From Rosa chinensis (Eukaryota; Streptophyta; Magnoliopsida; Rosales; Rosaceae): a DNA stretch of 64,000 nt. Position 1 is the first letter of the stretch; every line of letters begins with the position of its first letter. The stretch covers positions 67,908,397 to 67,972,396 of the forward strand of contig NC_037088.1 of assembly GCF_002994745.2 (NCBI RefSeq). The letters run 5' to 3'. Of the stretch, positions 23,109 through 34,041 are shown in pieces. The notes beneath the pieces were generated by a model that saw only the letters and a list, made by a program, of their open reading frames with translations, did no database searches and had not been told where the DNA came from. The translations under genes were made by a program, and so were the position numbers.

Positions 23109-25247
23109 GTGTCTGTCATCCAACCGGTTTCTGGGTGTGGACTTACTATCCTTTCGATATTTTCCCAAATTTATCTGAAGGAAATCATAAATGCTGTTGA
23201 CTGGCTGTGCGATACCTTGGCAGGCATTGGTACTATAGGTAATGCAAGTTTGATTCTCTTTCTTGATTACAAATCTTGCGCTGGTCTGTTACTGAACTGT
23301 AAGGTATTTATATGTGAAAGTTATATCGCACAGAACTGATACCTTATCAACTTTCGATTTGTGTGTTTTATTCTAAGTATTGTTTTGAGTTGTGTAAGGT
23401 TTTATATTTGCAGGAGTTGGTGCTGGAGTTGAGGAGCAAAAGGCTTCTGCTATATCTATCTTATCTTCCATCTACCATGGTTGGCAATTGTGGTCGTCAT
23501 CTTGTTTGTAGGTACCTTATCCTGTGGATCATCTGTTACTTGCTAGGATTTATTTGCTACTGAAGGAAATATATCAATTTAATGCTGCTGGGTCCATTTT
23601 TACAATTGGATAATTTACCTGATGATTCTAAGCCTGCAAGATCGCTTAATATAGGTACTCCTTAATGCTTGGCTACAAATCTACAGACGTCAACAAAAAG
23701 AACAGGAGTTGGTAAATTGATTTATGCTTTTAAGTTATTTATAGTGTTTGGCTAGGGGTTTTTTTCCACTCTGTCACTGACATCTGTTTGCGGTACAGAT
23801 GGAATATGAAGTTATTGAAGAAATTATATATGGCTTGGAATCTGGCATTTTGTTTGGGTACGAGTCCCTCCTGCACTATATTTGTCTGTTATTTTGTTCC
23901 TCATCAGATAAAGATTCACCTCTCACAATTCAAATTAGGAGGGAAATATGATGCTTCTGTCTGCACACTAAGTTGAGATGTAATATTTTGCCCATGTCAA
24001 CATGGTCATAGCACTTTGTTGAGTTTGGCAGATTGAAGGAGTTAATGTTGTGTGCATGCTAGTACATTTCATTTCATGTGTATCGTTTATATGAGAAGAG
24101 GACTCTTGTGTATAGCAGCACCAGATGTTACAACAAAGTTTTACCCTCTTAGATTTGTTGTTGTCAAATTGGACTAGTTATATCTAATATCATAGTTTCA
24201 CATACTTTAAATAAATTTTCTCCTGCCTGTACCAAATACTTTTGATGATTTTTTATGCTTTTTGGATTTTGAAAAATCAATTGCAGGATACAAAGAACTT
24301 TTATTAGTAGACTCATGTTTGATAATCATACATTTAACTGTTACAAATCTAATTGCAGAATGGCATCTGTAATATCAAAGATGGGCTTTGTGTTCTTGGA
24401 GCGGAGTTTCCCGAGTATACTAGTTCCTATATGCTTGGTAATCAGCATATGTTGTAGCAGTACAGGGTTTTTGATGCAGGACAAGTAGCAAAAGAACTGT
24501 AGAACTAGGGTTTGTTTTAGTACTCTTGGATTTGGTTGCCGTGCTCTTGTATTTTTAGAAGAAAAGGATAGAACTACCAGCATCACGCCAGTAAGTTTCT
24601 AGGATAAGGCTAGTAGCATCACACCACTAGGGTTTCTAGGCATCACACCTAAGGTTAGGTTCCATCACACAAAACCTGGGGAGAAGCAAAAGCTTTAAAT
24701 TTTTATTAACTCAATTCTGAAAATAAAAGATACAAAGGCCTCTATATATAGGGAGGCTCAGACAATTCTAGAATATCTAGGAAGATCCCTATGCTTAAAA
24801 GAATCCTAAAGAAATAATCCTAATCATAATAATAAGAATCCTAATAATAAAAGCCTAGATTTATTTGAACTACTTTCTAAATCCTGACTTAAATTATTCT
24901 GCTCGTATTCTTTATCAGTTTTACTAGCAGGTTTGTAAAACACTTGACTATATCGAGAGTTTCATCTCCATATGTACATGTGAACGGAAGGTGTCAGCCA
25001 CATGAAAATGCACCTATAGTTTCTTGTTATATCATGACATTTTCTTATATTTTTGGCATAAGAAATTATTGTTGTTGTTGATGAGTTATTTTGAACACAC
25101 TTGGGGTATAAAGCATGGGAGGGCAATTGTAGTCTCTACATGTGCTGCTGTGGCATGAATTGTTACTTTCGTTCTTGCTGGTATGCTTGCTTTGGGTGAA
25201 AGATTACCTTCAGCACCCACAGCTCGTCTTATACTTATGCTTGGATG
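23109..25247 (+). pseudogene. NIPA-type magnesium transporter pseudogene (NIPA8/9-like)
   Basis: Exons recognisable by eye are 23109-23238 (VSVIQPVSGCGLTILSIFSQ...), 23414-about 23513 (VGAGVEEQKAS), 23655-23711 (LLNAWLQIYRRQQKEQEL), 23799-23857 (MEYEVIEEIIYGLESGILFG), 24359-24471 continued after an insertion (MASVISKMGFVFLE...) and about 25097-25247 (GIKHGRAIVVSTCAAVA...). Introns have GT-AG borders. Plant NIPA proteins are multi-pass membrane proteins proposed to carry Mg2+. Damage includes a 5-bp tandem duplication (ATCTTATCTT) shifting frame in the second exon, a 446-bp solo LTR inside the fifth, and a TGA after STCAAVA in the last. The first and final exons were not found. Confidence 0.75.
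24472..24917 (-). mobile_element. Small solo LTR (TSD GTTTT) in the NIPA pseudogene
   Basis: On the minus strand it begins TGATAAAGAATACG and ends CTTGTCCTGCATCA, with perfect 5-bp repeats GTTTT at 24467-24471 and 24918-24922. A minus-strand TATA-like stretch (CTATATATAG) lies at about 24752-24761. There is no internal coding sequence. It splits an exon of the pseudogene just before its donor site. Superfamily undetermined. Confidence 0.8.
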
Positions 25248-25418
25248 GTAAATTGAGACGCTAACTTGTAGTTCATACATTGTTTTTAACAACAATAACT
25301 TCATTATTTATTTTATTTGGGCCTAAGGATTCTTGAACCAAATAGTTTTTTTTTTTTTTTGGATTCCATACTAAACCAAATAGTTGACGCATGGGGTAAC
25401 AAGTATATGGTCCAAAGT

Positions 25419-25421
<3 letters not shown>

Positions 25422-25457
<36 letters not shown>
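25422..25457. repeat. (AT)n microsatellite
   Basis: An uninterrupted alternating AT run at the presumed 3' (tail) end of the minus-strand LINE-like remnant. It may derive from the element's tail. Confidence 0.85.
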
Positions 25458-25462
<5 letters not shown>

Positions 25463-26189
25463 GATTTAATATTATTAGAAATCAAAGTCATAAATACATG
25501 TCAGAGTTTAACAGAACTTACATAAGCAAATCTAGAAATAGACTGGATAACCTATCTAAGTCATACATAAACTCATGGGAATCAAAATGGTCGCTCGCTG
25601 AACAGCAAACCAACAAAATAAGTGAGAATAATCTCGCTTTCTAAGGCAAAATCAATCATGTAATCTAATATGCCAGCACTCAATTGTGGTACACATATCA
25701 ACTAAAAACATTTTAGATAAACATATAGAAATCACTCCCACTTGAGAAGGCTTGAAGTTCAGAATGTCTTGAATTTAAGTGACTTAAGCATGCACCTGCT
25801 CTTTCCCCTTAGGGTTAGAGTTAGTGCTTGTCCCAGGCTTATCAGCAACTAACAACCTCGGCGTCAGGTTAGTCTTCTTGCTCTTTGCTTTTTTAGGTTC
25901 TCCTTCTTTCTTTGCATTTTTCCCTTCTCCCGCTGTTCCATATGGTAGCTTATTTACACTGCCAATGGGGCGTCCTCACTTCCTCTTAGGTTGTTCCTTA
26001 CTGCTTGAAGGTCCCTCCAACAAACCCATATTCACTGCATCCAAATTTTTCTTTCCAATAGCAAGGCTGAAACGTAATTTTTTTGGAGAGATTGTTACCT
26101 CATTAGTTTCCCTAGCTCGACGTTGTCCTGTAATTGGGTTTTCATCGAGCCATGTTTCATTGAGTTCCCTGATTTGCACCTGTCTTTAA
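25458..26189 (-). mobile_element. LINE-like retroposon remnant
   Basis: This is a diverged relative of 7545-8390 in the same orientation: basic ORF fragment, then an untranslated part with shared words (ACAGAACTTAC, CAATTGTGGTACA). No target-site duplication was recognised. It lies just downstream of the NIPA pseudogene and may have displaced its last exon. Confidence 0.55.
25784..26179 (-). pseudogene. LINE ORF1-like C-terminal fragment with a stop
   Basis: The minus-strand frame shows RRARE, TISPKKLRFSLAIGKKNLD and PKRK, then an in-frame TGA where the intact relative has Arg. It then continues through GRPIGSVNK to a terminal SNPKGKEQ. The conserved blocks align with the ORF at 7867-8390. 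The stop falls inside the AT-hook-like GRP motif. Confidence 0.6.
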
Positions 26190-26567
26190 TTGGAGAAAAT
26201 TTCTTACCTCTACATATGGTAGTATTCTTTAATTGGAGAAAATTTTCTCCTCCAACATAAATCCTAAAATATACATCAGCAAACGTTATTTATGTTGCTG
26301 TCAATCACCCCTCAATGGAAATAAGTTTCTTATGAAAAAAGAGTTTCAGTTATGAAACTGATAGAAAATAAGGAAGCAAAAAATTGTCAATTGTTAGCAA
26401 GAATTATAGTGGAAAGAAGATTTGACAGGGGGGAAAGAGTCATTGTATTTCATTAATTCAACAAAAAAGAAACATAAGCTATCTCCATAAGATTATAAAA
26501 CATTGAAAATTTCATGGAAAGAATTCACGCATACATAGCTGTAAACAACCTCTATAAAAATACAAGA
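26190..26567. other. AT-rich spacer, no gene seen
   Basis: It contains a short direct repeat (CTTTAATTGGAGAAAATTT at about 26183 and 26229) and nothing else recognisable. Confidence 0.5.
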
Positions 26568-26943
26568 GAAAAATGCACCATTAGTGCCTCAATTCTTGTG
26601 CACCGGCCAAGTTGATACCCAGACTCTCAGTGCTACCAATGTGATACCTGAACCCATATTTCGCTATCGATAAGATACTTCTGTCAAATTTTGCTGACGG
26701 CACTGTTAGATGTATGACGTGGCAAGCACATGGGTCCCAAAAATGCCATGAAATGACTTAAATGACCCTAGAATTTTTTTTTTTAATAATTTTCTCTCCT
26801 CTTCTTCTTCTTCTTCCTTTGTTAAGTTGCTGTTGCATCTCAATCTTCTTCCAAATATTCTTCTCTAAAATTTCTACCACATCATGATTGCTTAAATTCA
26901 CACTTGGTTTTTATGAACTTCATCCCTCAATTCTAGCAATTGT

Positions 26944-27513
26944 TCATGCTCTTGAACCCAGAATAACGATTAACCAAGACGCCAAAATAGCAAAAACAAA
27001 AACCCAGCAATTGTTCATGTCATGTTCATGTCCTTGAATCCAATCCAAATCATCCATTTTTTTTTTCATAAGCATTACTTCACATACATAACCCAATGGC
27101 CACAACCACAGTGACCCATACAAACAGCTCAGAGACTCAGGCTTCACCCTTTGTCCATAATTGTGCTTCATCTTCTCATCAAACTCATTAACCTTAATCT
27201 CTGCAATTTTTTCAGTATTGGCCAAGGGCTCCTCTTGAACCTTAGCAAGCAGCCGACTCCTCTTCTTCATCGTGGCCTCTCTCTCGGCTTCAAATCCTTC
27301 ATACTCTCTCACCCAACAGCTTTGCATAGCATAACTCAACATCAACACCACCATTTGCATCATCAACATTGCAATCAAAACCCCGCATTCCAACCTCACC
27401 AATAGTTTGGTTGCATTCCAATCAAAATCCCAAAAGGAGGTCACTTTTTCTAAATAACCAAAATTAGGGATTCCTTCAGCTTCAACTCGTTTCAGAATCT
27501 CATTCCCTTCCAA
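26944..27513 (-). CDS. Hypothetical ORF inside the Mutator-like element
   Basis: An open frame of 189 codons on the minus strand. It begins MEGNEILKRVEAEG and has two hydrophobic segments (about residues 42-60, LIAMLMMQMVVLMLSY, and at the C terminus, FAILASWLIVIL) around a charged, possibly coiled-coil middle. This suggests a membrane-anchored protein. The family is not recognised. It lies entirely between the TIRs and runs divergently from the next frame, 66 bp away, so it may be a captured gene piece. Expression is unknown. Confidence 0.35.
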   Translation of the reverse strand: MEGNEILKRVEAEGIPNFGYLEKVTSFWDFDWNATKLLVRLECGVLIAMLMMQMVVLMLSYAMQSCWVREYEGFEAEREATMKKRSRLLAKVQEEPLANTEKIAEIKVNEFDEKMKHNYGQRVKPESLSCLYGSLWLWPLGYVCEVMLMKKKMDDLDWIQGHEHDMNNCWVFVFAILASWLIVILGSRA

Positions 27514-27579
27514 TCTGAAATTCAGAATTTGAATTCTCTGGAATCACAACCCAATTTCCCAAATTTCTAAATTAGGGTT

Positions 27580-28059
27580 TTGAAAGACGACGGCCACCTC
27601 CGGAACAACCCGTATTCCCGGGCACCTCCCAATCGATACGAGCCTGAAGATGACGACGACGATCTGGACGAGGAGAATTACGGCCAAGACAACGTCGTAG
27701 TGGAAGAGCAGTACCAGCACTACCCGCACGACCTGAATCTGAGAGTGTATTTGGAGAAGTCGAATGGGTTTGATGAGATGAGGGATAGTCTAGGGGAGTC
27801 GGAGACGGATGAGGAGGAGAATGAAAGAGAGCAGAATGGGTTTGGGTTTGGGATTCCTCCGAGGCAGGGAAGGGGAGGGTTTATTTGCTTGTTTCTTGAT
27901 TTTGGGGGCAATCTGAATTTTCTTTCTGGGAAGATTGAGATCGTAGCAACAACTGAACAAAGGAAGAAGAAGAAGACGCGAAGAAGAAGGAGGAGGAGAA
28001 GGAGGAGGAGGAGGAGGAGGAGAGAGAATTGTAAAAAAAAAAAATCTGGGGTCATTTAA
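27580..28059 (+). CDS. Hypothetical acidic ORF inside the Mutator-like element
   Basis: An open frame of 159 codons. The first ~110 residues are acidic and Asp/Glu-rich (RYEPEDDDDDLDEENYG, ESETDEEENEREQ) and look like real coding sequence. From about 27930 the frame runs into the right TIR, giving an artificial Lys/Arg-rich tail from GAA/AGG repeats. This points to a captured 5' exon fragment that reads out into transposon sequence. The source gene is not recognised. Confidence 0.3.
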   Translation: MKDDGHLRNNPYSRAPPNRYEPEDDDDDLDEENYGQDNVVVEEQYQHYPHDLNLRVYLEKSNGFDEMRDSLGESETDEEENEREQNGFGFGIPPRQGRGGFICLFLDFGGNLNFLSGKIEIVATTEQRKKKKTRRRRRRRRRRRRRRRENCKKKKSGVI

Positions 28060-28238
28060 GTCATTTCATGGCATTTTTTGGGCCCACGTGCTTATCATGT
28101 CATACATCTAACGGAGCCGTCAGTAAAATCTGACAGAAGTATCTCATCGATAGGGAAATATGGGTTCAGGTATCACATTGGTAGCACTGAGAGTCTGGGT
28201 ATCAACTTAACCGGTGTACAAGAGTTGAGGCACTGATG

Positions 28239-28563
28239 TTTGGTTTGAAACTTTGTGTATAAGAATTATTAGTAACCTTTACTTGGTGTACTGTTTGCGA
28301 AATTTTCCCTAAGAAAAAATAGAATTGTGAAATCTTCAAAAATTGAAGGAGGTCCAACTATTGATTTTTGGAGATATGAATAAAAATAAAAATAAAAAAG
28401 GCTTCTTTTTTTTCTTGGACGATGGGCATTGTGGGAAAATTAGAGCGGTGTAGATAGCAAATTAGTTATTTCACTTATTTGTAAAAGTAAATTGGAGGTC
28501 TATTAAGTGAGGATGTCCAAATACCAATTTTGGAGATATGAATAGAAACTCTATTCCAATAAT
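28239..28563. other. AT-rich spacer, no gene seen
   Basis: It includes GCGAAATTTTCCC ending at 28311, a possible true terminus of the Mutator-like element. The rest is AT-rich sequence related to the start of the tandem array. Confidence 0.4.
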
Positions 28564-30130
28564 AACTACAGCAATTGTTTGGTGGTACCAAAAAAAAATA
28601 GAAAAAGAAAAAATTGGAGCAAAACAACAATATTGACATCAAGTATTTTCTATTTATGATCTGAATTTGTGAATATTTTAGGTGTGGTTGTTAAGTATAT
28701 GAGTCCAAATTGTAGCATAAATTACAAGTGTGCATAATCTTTTCAATCTGGGTTTTGCCCCATTATGAAGCTCGCAATGAGTGATGATTGACTCACTCTA
28801 CATCCTGAGATATGTCTGTTGAAACAAACAGGAGAATTGGCCAGGGTATACTATTCTCTGAGCATTTAGTATTTGTGTTTTAGGAAAAGGCATATATTTA
28901 GGTGGATTAAGTATGAGCGTTAGAGGTCATGGTTTTGGCATCAAAGGGGTTTAACGCTATGAGAGGGTTCATTTTGAAAATGATCTGAGATGGATAAGAA
29001 TGATATGAAGTTTGGTTTTGGCGTAATTGTGAAGTGTCAGGAATTAAGTATTTCAGAATTTTTTTTTCTTTCCTGTGAGATATCCTTATTCTCATCTATG
29101 AAGCTTTTTGGTTTCTGAATGACTAACAGTATTATCTAAATTCAGGTGTTGGAAAGAGTTGCCTGCTTTTACGATTCTCTGATGGCTCCTTCATAGCCAG
29201 TTCCATTTCCACTACTGAGTTTGTATTCTTAGAAACTTGGGACATTTTGTGTTCAGAAACTCTTTAGCATATAAATGTTGATTTATCACATTACGTGAAT
29301 TGGATCATTATCTAGTCTTATAGAATATAGAAATATGGCATTATAAATTGAAGTGTGTTTTATATCTTATAATGCAAGCAAGCTTGTAATGAATCTCTAG
29401 GCTCATATTAGGTTAAGGGCTGCAATGAGTGTATATTATAATGCCAGCAGTCAAAATTCAAGAAGCTAGGTATTTAATAATCCTCTAAAGTTTAGGCATG
29501 CATTTTGATCATTAGAAGCACGTGTCAATTTCTAAATTTCTTTGCTTTTTTGTCCCTTTTTGAATTGAACCTCTATGAGAACATCAAATTTGGTTGTCAA
29601 AGAAGATTTTGGAGTTTGAGTGGACGAAGGGACTTTTCCATTGGTTCTGTGGCACTTGCAAATGGGTCATCTGCAGGATTGAATTTTGATACCTGTTAAA
29701 CATGTTAAACCAAGAAAGTTAATTTCAGGAATTCAACCTATTCTGTTACTGAATCATTAAGGCACATATATGTTTTCCCAATTCAGGAAAAGAAACCCAT
29801 TTGTTTATGTCGGTGATATATTAATCCCTTACAACTGATGGTGCAGTGAAAACTTTGAATTCAATATTTTTTTGGGTGAAAACTTTGAATTCAATTTTGG
29901 GCAGTGGGGTAGTGAGGCCAGTGACCCAGTGTGAAGCAATGACACACAACTGGAGACCCGTGTGGTGGAGCTGCCGTCTAAATTATTGTCCTTTGGGCAG
30001 TGGGGTATGCTGTTCAAAATTATTGTCCTTTGGGCGGTGAGGTACGCTGTTCTGACCTATTGTGCTCCAGTTGGACTCACACTAGTTTGTCAAGTTTTGT
30101 ACCAAATTTGACATCAAGTATTGTGCTCCG
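28564..30130 (+). repeat. Tandem unit 1 (~1.57 kb) with a Rab exon fragment
   Basis: This is the first of about three direct repeats. The marker GAATATTTTAGGT at 28671 recurs at 30247 and 31709, giving periods of 1576 and 1462 bp. The unit begins near ACAATTGTTTGGTGGTACC, includes the Rab exon fragment, and ends with a CTTTGGGCAGTGGGGTA-type repeated tail. Confidence 0.85.
29146..29217 (+). pseudogene. Rab GTPase P-loop exon fragment, copy 1
   Basis: After a good acceptor (TCTAAATTCAG) the frame reads VGKSCLLLRFSDGSF, the P-loop (GxxxxGKS) segment of Rab GTPases, most like the RAB8/RABE type. It then decays (IASSISTTE) and ends at a plausible donor (GTTTGT). A second short match at 29677-29694 (ATTGAATTTTGATACC after CTGCAG) resembles the start of the next Rab exon. 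No other exons follow, so it cannot encode a GTPase. Confidence 0.7.
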
Positions 30131-31652
30131 CTACAACAATTGTTTGGTGGTACCAAAAAAAAAATTGAAAAAGAAAAAATTGCAAAAAATTGGAGCAAAA
30201 CAACAATTTTGACATAAAGTATTTTCTATTTATGATCGGAATTTGTGAATATTTTAGGTATGGTTGTTAAGTATATGAGTCCAAATTCTAGCAAAAATTA
30301 CAAGTGTGCATAGTCTTTTCAATCTGGGTTTTGCCTCATTATGAAGCTCGCAATGAGTGATGATTGACTCACTCTGCATCCTGAGATATGCCTGTTGAAA
30401 CAAACAAGAGAATTGGCCAGGGTAAACTATTCTATGAGCATTTAGTATTTGTGTTTCAGGAAAAGGCATATATTTAGGTGGATTAAGTATGAGCGTTAGA
30501 GGTCATGGTTTTGGCATCAAAGTGGGTTTAACGCTATGAGAGGGTTCATTTTGAAAATGATCTGAGATGGATAAGAATGATATGAAGTTTGGTTTTGGCG
30601 TAATTGCGAAGTGTCAGGAATTATGTATTTCGGAATTTTTTTTTTTCTTTCCTGTGAGATATCCTTATTCTCGTCTATGAAGCTTTTTGGTTTCTGAATG
30701 ACTAACAGTATTATCTAAATTCAGGTGTTGGAAAGAGTTGCCTGCTTTTACGATTCTCTGATGGCTCCTTCATTACCAGTTCCATTTCCACTTCTGAGTT
30801 TGTATTCTTAGAAACTTGGGACATTTTGTGTTCAGAAACTCTTTAGCATATAAATGTTGATTTATCACATTACGTGAATCGGATCATTATCTAGTCTTAT
30901 AGAATATAGAAATATGGCATTATAAATTGAAGTTTGTTTTATATCTTATAATGCAAGCAAGCTTGTAATGAATCTCTAGGCTCATATTAGGTTAAGGGCT
31001 GCAATGAGTGTATATTATAATGCCAGCAGTCAAAATTCAAGAAGCTAGGTATTTAATAATCCTCTAAAGTTTAGGCATGCATTTTGATCATTAGATGCAC
31101 GTGTCAATTTCTAAATTTCTTTGCTTTTTTGTCCCTTTTTGAATTGAACCTCTATGAGAACATCAAATTTGGTTGTCAAAGAAGATTTTGGAGTTTGAGT
31201 TGACGAAGGGACTTTTCCATTGGTTTTGTGGCACTTGCAAATGGGTCATCTGCTGGATTGAATTTTGATACCTGTTAAACATGTTAAACCAAGAAAGTTA
31301 ATTTCAGGAATTCAACCTATTCTGTTACTGAATCATTAAGGCACATATATGTTTTCCCAATTCAGGAAAAAGAAACCCATTTGTTTATGTCGGTGATATA
31401 TTAATCCCTTACAACTGATGGTGCAGTGAAAACTTTGAATTCAATATTTTTTTTGGGTGAAAACTTTGAATTCAATTTTGGGCAGTGGGGTATTGAGGCC
31501 AGTGACCCAGTGTGAAGCAATGACACACAACTGGAGATCCGTGTGGTGGAGCTGCCGTCTAAATTATTGTCCTTTGGGCAGTGGGGTACGCTGTTCAAAA
31601 TTATTGTCCTTTGGGCAGTGAGGTACGCTGTTCTGAGCTATTGTGCTCCAGT
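30131..31652 (+). repeat. Tandem unit 2 with a Rab exon fragment
   Basis: A near-identical copy of unit 1 with scattered substitutions. The Rab fragment is at 30725-30797, and the second exon-like acceptor has changed from CTGCAG to CTGCTG at about 31254. Confidence 0.85.
30725..30797 (+). pseudogene. Rab GTPase P-loop exon fragment, copy 2
   Basis: Same frame and acceptor as copy 1 (VGKSCLLLRFSDGSF), with differences after the conserved part (ITSSISTSE). It has no downstream exons. Confidence 0.7.
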
Positions 31653-32932
31653 TGGAGCAAAACAACAATATTGACATAAAGTATTTTCTATTTATGATAT
31701 GAATTTGTGAATATTTTAGGTATGGTTGTTAAGTATATGAGTCCAAATTGTAGCATAAATTACAAGTGTGCATAGTCTTTTCAATCTGGGTTTTGCCTCA
31801 TTATGAAGCTTGCAATGAGTGATGATTGACTCACTCTGCATCCTGAGATATGCCTGTTGAAACAAACAAGAGAATTGGCCAGGGTATACTATTCTATGAG
31901 CATTTAGTATTTGTGTTTCAGGAAAAGGCATATATTTAGGTGGATTAAGTATGAGCGTTAGAGGTCATGGTTTTGGCATCAAAGTGGGTTTAACGCTATG
32001 AGAGGGTTCATTTTGAAAATGATCTGAGATGGATAAGAATGACATGAAGTTTGGTTTTGGCGTAATTGTGAAGTGTCAGGAATTAAGTATTTCGGAATTT
32101 TTTTTTCTTTCCTGTGAGATATCCTTATTCTCGTCTATGAAGCTTTTTGGTTTCTGAATGACTAACAGTATTATCTAAATTCAGGTGTTGGAAAGAGTTG
32201 TCTGTTTTTACGATTCTCTGATGGCTCCTTCATAACCAATTCCATTTCCACTACTGAGTTTGTATTCTTAGAAACTTGGGACATTTTGTGTTCAGAAACT
32301 CTTTAGCATATAAATGTTGATTTATCACATTACGTGAATTGGATCATTATCTAGTCTTATAGAATATAGAAATATGGCATTATAAATTGAAGTGTGTTTT
32401 ATATCTTATAATGCAAGCAAGCTTGTAATGAATCTCTAGGCTCATATTAGGTTAAGGGCTGCAATGAGTGTATATTATAATGCCAGCAGTCAAAATTCAA
32501 GAAGCTAGGTATTTAATAATCCTCTAAAGTTTAGGCATGCATTTTGATCATTAGATGCACGTGTCAATTTCTAAATTTCTTTGCTTTTTTGTCCCTTTTT
32601 GAATTGAACCTCTATGAGAACATCAAATTTGGTTGTCAAAGAAGATTTTGGAGTTTGAGTTGACGAAGGGACTTTTCCATTGGTTTTGTGGCACTTGCAA
32701 ATGGGTCATCTGCTGGATTGAATTTTGATACCTGTTAAACATGTTAAACCAAGAAAGTTAATTTCAGGAATTCAACCTATTCTGTTACTGAATCATTAAG
32801 GCACATATATGTTTTCCCAATTCAGGAAAAAGAAACTCATTTGTTTATGTCGGTGATATATTAATCCCTTACAACTGATGGTGCAGTGAAAACTTTGAAT
32901 TCAATATTTTTTTTGGGTGAAAACTTTGAATT
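31653..32932 (+). repeat. Tandem unit 3, left part, interrupted by copia
   Basis: This lacks the first ~60 bp of the unit and continues until the copia insertion at 32933. It resumes at 39947 with GAATTCAATTTTGGGCAGTG, so the insertion site is exact. Confidence 0.85.
32185..32257 (+). pseudogene. Rab GTPase P-loop exon fragment, copy 3
   Basis: Frame VGKSCLFLRFSDGSF after the same acceptor. It differs from copies 1 and 2 at several bases, including one Leu-to-Phe change. Confidence 0.7.
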
Positions 32933-33149
32933 TGTTGTAGTAAATAGGTAAAATGTCTATATCATGGAGTATGCACTTTGGAAGTGGAGAATGTGTGGTT
33001 TGTATGGAATGCACATTGAGAGGTAGAGAAATTGTGTAGCAAATATACTAATGTATGTAGGGCAAATTTACACTACTTTGTAACCCTATATAAACCCCCT
33101 CAATATGAGAAGAAGACTCACCAATTCACTCTTCAGTTTCTCTGAAACA
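32933..33149 (+). mobile_element. 5' LTR of the intact copia element
   Basis: Starts TGTTGTAGTAAATAGG and ends CTCTGAAACA. A TATA-like CCCTATATAAACCC lies at about 33087-33100, about 50 bp before the LTR end, so the transcribed part of the LTR is short. Confidence 0.9.
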
Positions 33150-33163
33150 CGTTATCAGCACGA
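33150..33163 (+). promoter_or_regulatory. Primer-binding site of the intact copia element
   Basis: CGTTATCAGCACGA directly follows the LTR, as in the truncated relative (18675-18690, minus). The tRNA partner was not determined. Confidence 0.7.
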
Positions 33164-33366
33164 AATTGCTCTAGAATTAGAATCGAAATCGATTAGAGTA
33201 GTGAAAGTTCATGATCCGAACTTGGTCATTTTACCAACCTTACAAGAAACCCCCAAATCCTATCACATATCAAAGCCCTTGATCCCAGAAGCTCATAACC
33301 GGTTTCAGAACCCCCAGAACCGGCCGGAAACCTGCCGAACCGGCTGCCGGAAGTTCTGAACCGCTG

Positions 33367-33640
33367 TCAGAGTGCTGCCGAGCCCCTGCCGAGTGCTGCC
33401 GAGCCCCTGCCGAAGTGCTGCCGAGCCCCTGCCGAAGTGCTGCCGACAGCCCCTGCCTACCCCCTGCAGACCCCCTGCGCAGCAGCTGCCGAGCAGCCTG
33501 CCTAGCACCTGCGCAGCAGCTGCCGAGCTGCTGCCGAGCAGCTGTCGACACATCTGTCGAGCGACTTTCCGACAACTTTCCGGCGACTTTTCCGGTGACT
33601 TTCCGGACACTTTTCCGGCGACTTTCCGGACACTTTTTCC
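33367..33640 (+). repeat. GC-rich CTGCCGAG microrepeats in the copia leader
   Basis: Irregular repeats of GCTGCCGAGCCCCTGCCGAA at 33372-33450, then GCAGCTGCCGAGC variants to 33550, then CTTTCCGG(CGA/TGA/ACA) variants to 33640. They are the most GC-rich part of the element and keep several frames open on both strands without coding meaning. Confidence 0.75.
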
Positions 33641-34041
33641 GGTCAATTCTTAAGGTAAACTTTTCTAAAAGTTCCCGTTTTTGAAGATTTTATTACTTTT
33701 CTCTTCTTTTCACGGGGACTTCCAACATCCCTTATTCTACCCCCCTTTCTTCTTCATAGGGGAGACCAAAAAGGCCGAACTGTGGGGGTTCGTGCTCACT
33801 CCAAGCTTGGAGCTTGTAGAGTCCTCCAAACTTAGAATTTGTTGAGAAGAAAACAATCGACCACATACATCATTGTTTCGATTTAATCCAAAACCCCTCT
33901 TGGAATCAAGATTTTCTTGGAAGCGACTACGCTCAAAAAATCCCTAATTTCTTGAAAGCGATTACGCTCAAAAAGTTTATAGTTTTTCGTGGTAGCCTTT
34001 TTCGCTCCGAAACTAACCCTATTTTCTTGTTGTTCTTCAGG

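Larger units (their letters stand above)
26580..28238. mobile_element. Mutator-like element with long TIRs (Pack-MULE candidate)
   Basis: The ends are long inverted repeats: 26580-26852 on the left matches the reverse complement of 27932-28238. Shared words include GTGCCTCAA, GATACCCAGACTCTCAGTGC and TTTGTT.AGTTG. Both arms include simple CTT/CTC runs. The outermost boundary is unclear: GGGAAAA-type MULE termini could place it at about 26568 and 28311, and no 9-bp target duplication was found. There is no transposase. The 1.1-kb interior has two divergent open frames unrelated to TIR sequence, consistent with captured host DNA. Confidence 0.6.

Noticed and set aside
26568..28311. Exact ends of the Mutator-like element at GGGAAAA-type termini
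   Set aside because: No matching 9-bp duplication was found at these positions, so only the clearly inverted core was annotated.
33270..33646. Two open frames on each strand with Ser/Gly/Arg or Pro/Cys repeats
   Set aside because: These are products of the GC-rich leader microrepeats in all frames; no start context or family.
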